This document shows, piece after piece, positions 41,970-46,180 of a stretch of DNA of 46,180 bases. This stretch comes from an uncultured Pseudomonadota bacterium (GTDB lineage: Bacteria; Myxococcota_A; UBA796; SXON01). The position numbers and the translations under genes were made by a program. The notes below the pieces were generated by a model, which saw nothing but the letters and a program-made list of their open reading frames with translations, was not told the DNA's origin and searched no databases. The stretch is from the NCBI GenBank assembly GCA_903891165.1, contig CAITDR010000642.1, positions 1-46,180 of the forward strand. Direction: 5' to 3'. The stretch's first letter is position 1, and every line of letters begins with the position of its first letter.

Positions 41970-42893
41970 ATGGTTGCTGGGAAGTGGGCACTGGTATGGA
42001 TGTTGACCCTAAGCGGCTGCAGCCTCGCCCTGACCGGGCAGCGGATGCTCAGTCACCAGGTGCAGCGTGCCGATTTTGTGGAGGCGACGCTGCCGCTGCC
42101 GGGTGGCGGCTACCACTACTGGGACAATGGGGTGCCCGGCGACACCCGCCCGGTGGTGCTGCTCCTGCACGGTTTTGGTGGCGATGGGCTGGGCACCTGG
42201 TCGCCGGTGATGCGGGCCTTATCTGCGGACTATCGGGTTCTTGTTCCGGATCTTTTGTGGTTTGGGGCCAGCGCTCAGGCGGGGAGTCCGCAACTCGAAG
42301 CGCAGGTGTTGGCCGTGGAGGGGTTGCTGGACCAGGCAGGTGTAGCCCAGGTTACCGTTGTGGGGCTGTCCTATGGCGGCTTTGTGGCGCTGGGGCTGAA
42401 GCTGAAGGCTCCCCAGCGCCTGGAGCGTCTGGTGATTGTGGATAGTCCAGGCCCGTTTTTTGGGGAGGAGGAGGAAGCTGCGATGTTGCAGCACTTTGGG
42501 GCGGGCTCGGTGGAGGAGATTTTTCTGCCTCAGGGGCCCCAAGACGTGCAGCGGCTCCTGAACCTGGCCTGGTACCACCCCCCGCAGTTGCCACGTTTTT
42601 TGCTGAAGGACCTCTATGTTCACAGTTTTTCGCAGCAGCTGGAGGAGCAGGGGGCACTTCTGAACGATCTTCGCTCCCGACGGGGTACGATGACGCTGGA
42701 GCCCGCTCCCATCCCGGTGCTGGTCATCTGGGGGGAGCATGACGCGGTCTTTCCCGTGGTGCTGGGCCAACAATTGGCGACCAGCCTGGGAGGTGAGCTG
42801 CGGGTGATCCCAGACACCGCCCACGGCCCGAATATCGAGGCACCCAAGGATTTTGTTGCAGTGTTTCGGGCTTGGATGGAGGCCCCTCCTTGA
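41970..42893 (+). CDS. Alpha/beta-fold hydrolase lipoprotein
   Basis: A 307-residue serine hydrolase. ATG at 41970 has GGAGG 6 nt upstream and yields a normal lipoprotein signal (MVAGKWALVWMLTLSGC, Cys17). The fold carries VVLLLHGFGG (oxyanion region), the nucleophile elbow VGLSYGGFVAL, a family Asp in VLVIWGEHDAVFP and the catalytic His in IPDTAHGPNIE. It resembles C-C bond hydrolases and haloperoxidase-like esterases of the MhpC type; the substrate is unknown. A 5-bp gap separates it tail to tail from the Rieske oxygenase gene. Upstream, 41845-41969 is a GC-rich divergent control region without clear promoter boxes. Confidence 0.85.
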   Translation: MVAGKWALVWMLTLSGCSLALTGQRMLSHQVQRADFVEATLPLPGGGYHYWDNGVPGDTRPVVLLLHGFGGDGLGTWSPVMRALSADYRVLVPDLLWFGASAQAGSPQLEAQVLAVEGLLDQAGVAQVTVVGLSYGGFVALGLKLKAPQRLERLVIVDSPGPFFGEEEEAAMLQHFGAGSVEEIFLPQGPQDVQRLLNLAWYHPPQLPRFLLKDLYVHSFSQQLEEQGALLNDLRSRRGTMTLEPAPIPVLVIWGEHDAVFPVVLGQQLATSLGGELRVIPDTAHGPNIEAPKDFVAVFRAWMEAPP

Positions 42894-42897
42894 TCCT

Positions 42898-43884
42898 TCA
42901 GGAGCCGTGGCTCTCCTGAGCCGGCTGTGCTTCCTCCTCCACCTTGCTTTTCGCTGGGTTCAGCCATCCTTTTCGTGCCCTTCGGAAGGCCGCGATGGGT
43001 GCGTCCGCGGCCACCAGTCGGTCCTGTTGGGGAAAAAGGCGCAGCGTCCGCGCCATTCCTTCGATCACCGCGCGATCTTCGCTCACCACCCGCCGGTTGA
43101 AGAGGTTGGCCAGCCAGCCCATCAGATCAGCCACCACGGGAGTGGTCACAAAAGACTGGATAAAGCGGAAGATCACATAGGTGTTCTCTGCGTCCACCGG
43201 CACAAAAAATGCGACGTTCACCACCTTCGGACTCAGCCGTAACTGCCAGCTTGCGGGCGCTTTCCACTCGATTTCGCCTTCCGCCTCCGGGGTGTTTTTG
43301 GGGGACCACAACACCAGCCCGCCCTCCGTCGAGCGATGTTCCACTTGGATCGCCATGTTCATTCCCGCCCCGATACTTCGCGCATGTACGGTGGGCAGGT
43401 GGGCGAAGTCCAACATCGTCTCTACGACCAGATCCCAAGGTGCCACGAACAGGGCGGAAAAGTCGCAGTGTGCCGTACCGTACATCGCCGGAAAGAGGGG
43501 CAAGTCGCTCGTTGCTTCGCCGGGGGCAACCCAGACCCACACCAGCCCCACCTCCTCCTTTACCCGCAGGCTCCGTAGCTGCAGTCCACGCCGTGGCGCT
43601 TCGGGACCGTCGCAGGGGATGGCCGTACATGCCCCCCCTTTCTCAAAGGCGAAGCTGTGGAAAGGGCAGATAAGCTGGCCGTTACGAACGGCTGCTCCTT
43701 CAAAAGAGGCGCCCCGGTGCGGACAGCCGTCCCAGCTTGCTGCGATCTGCCCGTCAGCACGCCAAAGCACCATGGGGCGGCCAAATCGCTGGATTTTAAT
43801 GGCCCGATCGCTGGGAACTTCCTTGGACATGGCAACCACCCACCAGCCTGTTTCGAGGGGCGGCATTGCGGGGAGGGAACTCAT
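42898..43884 (-). CDS. Rieske [2Fe-2S] non-heme iron oxygenase, alpha-subunit type
   Basis: A 328-residue oxygenase. The Rieske cluster ligands are C54 and H56 in DGCPHRGA and C73 and H76 in ICPFHSF. The catalytic mononuclear iron site is ETMLDFAHLPTVHA (D159-x2-H162-x4-H167). It should use O2 and electrons from a separate reductase to oxidise an aromatic, sterol-like or other hydrophobic compound; no reductase or ferredoxin gene is nearby. ATG at 43884 is chosen for the AGAGG 6 nt upstream and for its place just downstream of a good promoter. A dyad operator overlaps that promoter, so the gene is probably repressed by the divergent TetR protein until an inducer, perhaps its substrate, appears. 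Confidence 0.88.
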   Translation of the reverse strand: MSSLPAMPPLETGWWVVAMSKEVPSDRAIKIQRFGRPMVLWRADGQIAASWDGCPHRGASFEGAAVRNGQLICPFHSFAFEKGGACTAIPCDGPEAPRRGLQLRSLRVKEEVGLVWVWVAPGEATSDLPLFPAMYGTAHCDFSALFVAPWDLVVETMLDFAHLPTVHARSIGAGMNMAIQVEHRSTEGGLVLWSPKNTPEAEGEIEWKAPASWQLRLSPKVVNVAFFVPVDAENTYVIFRFIQSFVTTPVVADLMGWLANLFNRRVVSEDRAVIEGMARTLRLFPQQDRLVAADAPIAAFRRARKGWLNPAKSKVEEEAQPAQESHGS

Positions 43885-43896
43885 GGAAAACCTCTC

Positions 43897-43912
43897 TGGT
43901 ACGACTGTACCA
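43897..43912. promoter_or_regulatory. Operator 1, TGGTA-N6-TACCA dyad over the Rieske -10 element
   Basis: TGGTACGACTGTACCA is a perfect 16-bp inverted repeat. Its last four bases overlap the -10 box of the leftward promoter, a standard repressor position. The same half-sites and spacing recur at 43946-43961. Confidence 0.75.
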
Positions 43913-43937
43913 TAAAACTTTGCGGCGGCACCGTCAA
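43909..43937 (-). promoter_or_regulatory. Sigma-70-type promoter of the Rieske oxygenase gene
   Basis: On the minus strand TTGACG (43932-43937) and TATGGT (43909-43914) are exactly 17 bp apart. The transcript would begin near 43902, giving a leader of about 18 nt that includes the ribosome site. The -10 box runs into operator 1. Confidence 0.65.
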
Positions 43938-43945
43938 GGATTTTG

Positions 43946-43961
43946 TGGTACATTCATACCA
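43946..43961. promoter_or_regulatory. Operator 2, TGGTA-N6-TACCA dyad in front of the TetR gene
   Basis: TGGTACATTCATACCA has the same TGGTA-N6-TACCA plan as operator 1, and one extra base pair on each side extends the dyad to 18 bp (43945-43962). It ends five bases before the regulator's ATG and lies 49 bp, centre to centre, from operator 1. Binding here would shut off the regulator's own expression. Confidence 0.75.
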
Positions 43962-43966
43962 CGACC

Positions 43967-44614
43967 ATGTCCCGCCCCCTTGGTACCCGAAACCCGGCTT
44001 TTGAAGAGCGTCGCCGCCAGTTGGCGGAGGCGGCCGCGGGGGCATTGCTGGGCCCCGACGGGGGTGCGGCCAGCTTCCGCTCCCTGGTGGCCGCCACCGG
44101 CGCAAGTGCATCGGTGTTGCAGCACTATTTTGGGGACTATGAAGGACTGATTGTTGCGGCGTTTACGGCCGCACATGAGCAGGGGGCGCCCTACCTGCAG
44201 GTGATGGCGGATCCGGGAGATCTCCCTTTTACGGAGTCTATGACCATCGCGGCTGCTTTTCTGGCGCAGGGGTGGAGCATGGGGGTGGGCACGCTCCAGG
44301 CCGCGGGCCTGGTGCACGGTCTGGGACACCCGAAATTAGGCCCGGCCTATGTCGATCAACTTCTGGAGCCGACAGTGCAGGCGGTGGAGGCACGTCTGGG
44401 GGTGCATCGGGATCGGGGAGAGCTCCCGGCCGAGGTAGACCTTCGTTTTGCCGCGTTGAGCTTTGTCTCGCCGCTTTTCCTGGCCTTGATGCACCAGGGG
44501 GCGCTCTCGGGGCGGAGCTGCCGCCCGCTGGATCTGGAGGCCTTTGCGGCCGCGCAAGTCCGGGCCTTTGTGCAGGGCTGGGGTCGATCCGGCGCCGTGC
44601 AGGCGGCGCGATGA
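43967..44614 (+). CDS. TetR-family repressor, probable regulator of the Rieske gene
   Basis: A 215-residue TetR/AcrR-type regulator. The helix-turn-helix is SFRSLVAATGASASVLQHYF, then GDYEGLIVAAF (about 37-68). The C-terminal part is the usual all-helical ligand-binding dimer domain. ATG at 43967 is chosen because the upstream in-frame codons fall inside operator 2. No Shine-Dalgarno precedes it, so the message may be leaderless. It is divergent from the Rieske oxygenase with 82 bp between starts, where two identical-plan dyads lie. Autoregulation and control of the oxygenase by an unknown small molecule are the natural inference. Confidence 0.85.
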   Translation: MSRPLGTRNPAFEERRRQLAEAAAGALLGPDGGAASFRSLVAATGASASVLQHYFGDYEGLIVAAFTAAHEQGAPYLQVMADPGDLPFTESMTIAAAFLAQGWSMGVGTLQAAGLVHGLGHPKLGPAYVDQLLEPTVQAVEARLGVHRDRGELPAEVDLRFAALSFVSPLFLALMHQGALSGRSCRPLDLEAFAAAQVRAFVQGWGRSGAVQAAR

Positions 44615-44642
44615 CGTGGCGGCAGGTAAGGCCCTTAAAAAC

Positions 44643-44674
44643 GGAGCCGCAGCGGGATCGGCCGCTGCGGCTCC
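44643..44674. terminator. Perfect 13-bp GC hairpin after the TetR gene
   Basis: GGAGCCGCAGCGG and CCGCTGCGGCTCC form a flawless 13-bp stem with a 6-nt loop, 28 bp after the TetR stop. A five-A run just to its left gives a good T-tract for leftward transcripts, and CTTTT follows 10 bases to its right, weaker for rightward ones. It may separate the TetR unit from the next lipoprotein operon. Nothing else is recognised in 44615-44775. Confidence 0.6.
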
Positions 44675-44775
44675 TGGACCAAGCTTTTAGAGGAGCTGAC
44701 CCGGTTGAGATAGCCTCAGGGGCGAGGCTCGCCATCCTTCCCGGATCTTTCATGGGAGCGGGTTAGGGGAGGCCG

Positions 44776-45726
44776 ATGGTGCTCCTTCTCCTGGCCTGTA
44801 TGCCCAAAACCTTGGTTCCCCCTCCCCCGAATGCCTCGGTGCTTCGCTCCGAGCTGCTGATCGACGGGAGTTTGCAGCAGCGTCTGTCTTCGGAGGCGGC
44901 GGATCTGGTTGTTCTTTATGGCGGAGAACAAAAAGGATCGATGGATACCTGTGGCTGTCCTCGGCGGCCGCGCGGTTCTTTTCCGCGCATGGGGGCCTAT
45001 GTGGAGGCGATCCAGCGCAGCGAGGTGCCGATGGTGCTGGTCAATCCTGGCTATTGGTTGGAGGATGCGCAGGGTTTTGATGGCGTGCAGCGGGCCGATA
45101 TGGCGGCCATGGATCGCTGGATGATCCAGGGCATGAAGGCGCTGCCCTGGTCAGGGATCAACCTTGCTCCCCAGGATCTGGCTGCGCTGGTGACGGTACA
45201 GGAGGAGGCCAAGGGGCTGCCGCTGCTCTCCGCCAACGCCGACGGTGCGCCACCCTACCAGATTGTTGAAGTGGGTGGCCATAAAATTGGCATCACCGGC
45301 ATTGCCGGGCCGGTGCCCACGCTCACCGATCCCCTCTACAAGCTCCAGGATCCGGGCAGCGCTGGCCCGACCATCGAGGCCCTGAGCCAGAAGGCGGATG
45401 TGATCATTTTGTTGGCATACCAGGCGAGTGATGCGGCTAAACGTCTCGCCGAACGGTACCCCAGTATCGACGTGGTGGTGGATGCCGCAGGCTACCGCGA
45501 CCATTTTCAGCCGTTGGTGGTGGGCCATGCGGTGTGGGTGTTTTCGCACTACCAGACCATGCGCCTGGGAGAGCTGCGGCTGCGCCTTCAGGATGGTTCC
45601 GTAGTCGGCGCCTTGGACCGGCAGATTGATCTGGATCCGTCGATGCCTGAGCAGTCCAAGCTGGAGACGATGTTGCGCCAGGCCAAGGTGGAGATCGACG
45701 CGCTCCAGCAGCAGCTTTTTCAGTAA
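44776..45726 (+). CDS. 5'-nucleotidase/SoxB-like metallophosphatase-fold lipoprotein with DTCGCP motif
   Basis: A 316-residue lipoprotein; the signal is MVLLLLAC (Cys8). An in-frame TAG four codons upstream and a GGGGAGG ribosome site fix the start. The fold follows the UshA-type N-terminal domain: ADLVVLYGGEQKGSMDTCGCP (about 42-62), ...WSGINLAPQDLAALV..., LLSANADG, IGITGIAG, and ...YPSIDVVVDA. The usual Asp/His metal motifs (D-x-H, GNHD) are absent, and DTCGCPRRPRG takes the place of the first one. It ends in a short coiled helix. It is followed after one base by a multiheme cytochrome gene, so the pair probably works together at the cell surface. Catalytic phosphatase activity is doubtful. 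Confidence 0.75.
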   Translation: MVLLLLACMPKTLVPPPPNASVLRSELLIDGSLQQRLSSEAADLVVLYGGEQKGSMDTCGCPRRPRGSFPRMGAYVEAIQRSEVPMVLVNPGYWLEDAQGFDGVQRADMAAMDRWMIQGMKALPWSGINLAPQDLAALVTVQEEAKGLPLLSANADGAPPYQIVEVGGHKIGITGIAGPVPTLTDPLYKLQDPGSAGPTIEALSQKADVIILLAYQASDAAKRLAERYPSIDVVVDAAGYRDHFQPLVVGHAVWVFSHYQTMRLGELRLRLQDGSVVGALDRQIDLDPSMPEQSKLETMLRQAKVEIDALQQQLFQ

Positions 45727-45727
45727 C

Positions 45728-46180
45728 ATGATTTTGTTTTTTGTTTCATGCTGGAGGCTCTACGGGGAAAAACCTCCGCCAGATTTCCCGGCCGAGCCCC
45801 TTCCGAGTGCTGAGCACCGGCAGATGGAGGAGGCGGCCCGCCTGCGGGTGCCCGATCCGCTCCGAGGCGGCCCGGAGTGGCGGCCGGATGCCTCCCCGCT
45901 GCCTCCTTTTCTGGGTGTGGATCGCGGGAAAGCGACCTATGTGGGCAGCGAAGGCTGCGCGGTCTGCCATGTCGAGGAGGCCGCGGTATGGCGCAGCTCG
46001 GCACATGCGGGTGCCATGCACGCCCTGGAGGAGGCCAAAGCCGCCTACAACCCCGATTGTTTCCGCTGTCATGTCACCGGCTACGGACACCCCGGCGGCT
46101 GGTCCGGTCATGCCGATCTCCCCAAAACCGGCGTTGGTTGCGAGTCCTGCCACGGCCCCGGCTCCGAACACCTCGCTGCC
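45728..46180 (+). CDS. Multiheme c-type cytochrome lipoprotein, 3' partial
   Basis: The first 151 codons of a gene that runs off the window. MILFFVSC gives a short lipobox-like signal with Cys8 and no basic residue. After a Pro/Glu-rich linker come three heme-binding C-x2-C-H motifs: CAVCH (about 84-88), CFRCH (about 113-117) and CESCH (about 137-141). They are embedded in sequence typical of cytochrome c-554-like proteins (YVGSEGCAVCH, HVTGYGHPGGW, VGCESCHGPGSEH). More hemes may follow outside. Its start is one base after the stop of the metallophosphatase-like gene. It probably moves electrons in the periplasm or at the outer membrane; the donor and acceptor are unknown. Confidence 0.85.
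   Translation, partial: MILFFVSCWRLYGEKPPPDFPAEPLPSAEHRQMEEAARLRVPDPLRGGPEWRPDASPLPPFLGVDRGKATYVGSEGCAVCHVEEAAVWRSSAHAGAMHALEEAKAAYNPDCFRCHVTGYGHPGGWSGHADLPKTGVGCESCHGPGSEHLAA

Noticed and set aside
42897-42919. Inverted repeat TCAGGAG / CTCCTGA at the convergent ends of the hydrolase and Rieske genes
   Set aside because: The stem is interrupted, lies within coding sequence and lacks a T-tract on either strand, so it is not convincing as a terminator.

Overview
This is a gene-dense, GC-rich bacterial chromosome segment with 34 protein genes or gene fragments. There is one decayed gene, no rRNA or tRNA, no CRISPR array and no insertion sequence. Several traits point to a myxobacterium-like lineage (Myxococcota / former Deltaproteobacteria): an ExbB gene followed by two different ExbD genes, a formylglycine-generating-enzyme fold behind a coiled coil and membrane helix, many lipoproteins with acidic Ser/Asp/Pro linkers, FG-GAP and beta-propeller lipoproteins, and bacterial relatives of two copper enzymes best known from animals. 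The placement is inferred from protein content only.

Layout. 1-2.5 kb (+): a partial coiled-coil/membrane/FGE-fold protein and an Rpn-like nuclease-family protein. 2.5-17.3 kb (-) is one long co-directional block. In transcription order it holds a lipoprotein, ExbB-ExbD-ExbD, ETF-quinone oxidoreductase, three SGNH-hydrolase-fold exported proteins, a zinc dehydrogenase resembling scyllo-inosose 3-dehydrogenase, a lidless DnaK, TrmJ and a frameshifted lipoprotein remnant. 17.4-19.5 kb (+): an NlpC/P60 peptidoglycan hydrolase with an extended -10 promoter almost on its start codon, then an orphan D12-class adenine methylase. 19.5-29.7 kb (-): a coupled run of FAD oxidoreductase, TamB, FG-GAP lipoprotein, NAD-dependent epimerase and M1-type metallopeptidase lipoprotein. 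29.8-31.8 kb (+): a membrane protein, a PHM-like copper monooxygenase lipoprotein and a small lipoprotein. 31.8-38.2 kb (-): GT39-type glycosyltransferase, LPG-synthase-type flippase, lysyl-oxidase-like lipoprotein, LysR regulator and beta-propeller lipoprotein. 38.2-46.2 kb: a GAF protein, a one-chain sigma-like/anti-sigma-like membrane protein, a phosphoesterase lipoprotein, an alpha/beta hydrolase lipoprotein, a Rieske oxygenase divergent from its probable TetR repressor, and a degenerate metallophosphatase lipoprotein followed by a multiheme c-type cytochrome cut by the window edge.

Themes. Much of the window builds or modifies the cell envelope: lipoproteins, TamB, the Exb-type motor, SGNH esterases/acyltransferases, the glycosyltransferase plus LPG-synthase pair, and peptidoglycan hydrolase. 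A striking shared trait is that nine lipoproteins have their lipobox cysteine at residue 7, 8 or 9 with no Lys or Arg before it. Many gene pairs overlap as ATGA or TGATG, so translational coupling is common. I see no single system that is certainly new. The strongest candidates for new biology are the ultra-short lipoprotein signals, the SGNH triad with its paired Cys-rich module, the two-ExbD motor with only one acidic membrane residue, the lidless DnaK, the lysyl-oxidase and PHM-like lipoproteins, and the sigma/anti-sigma fusion.
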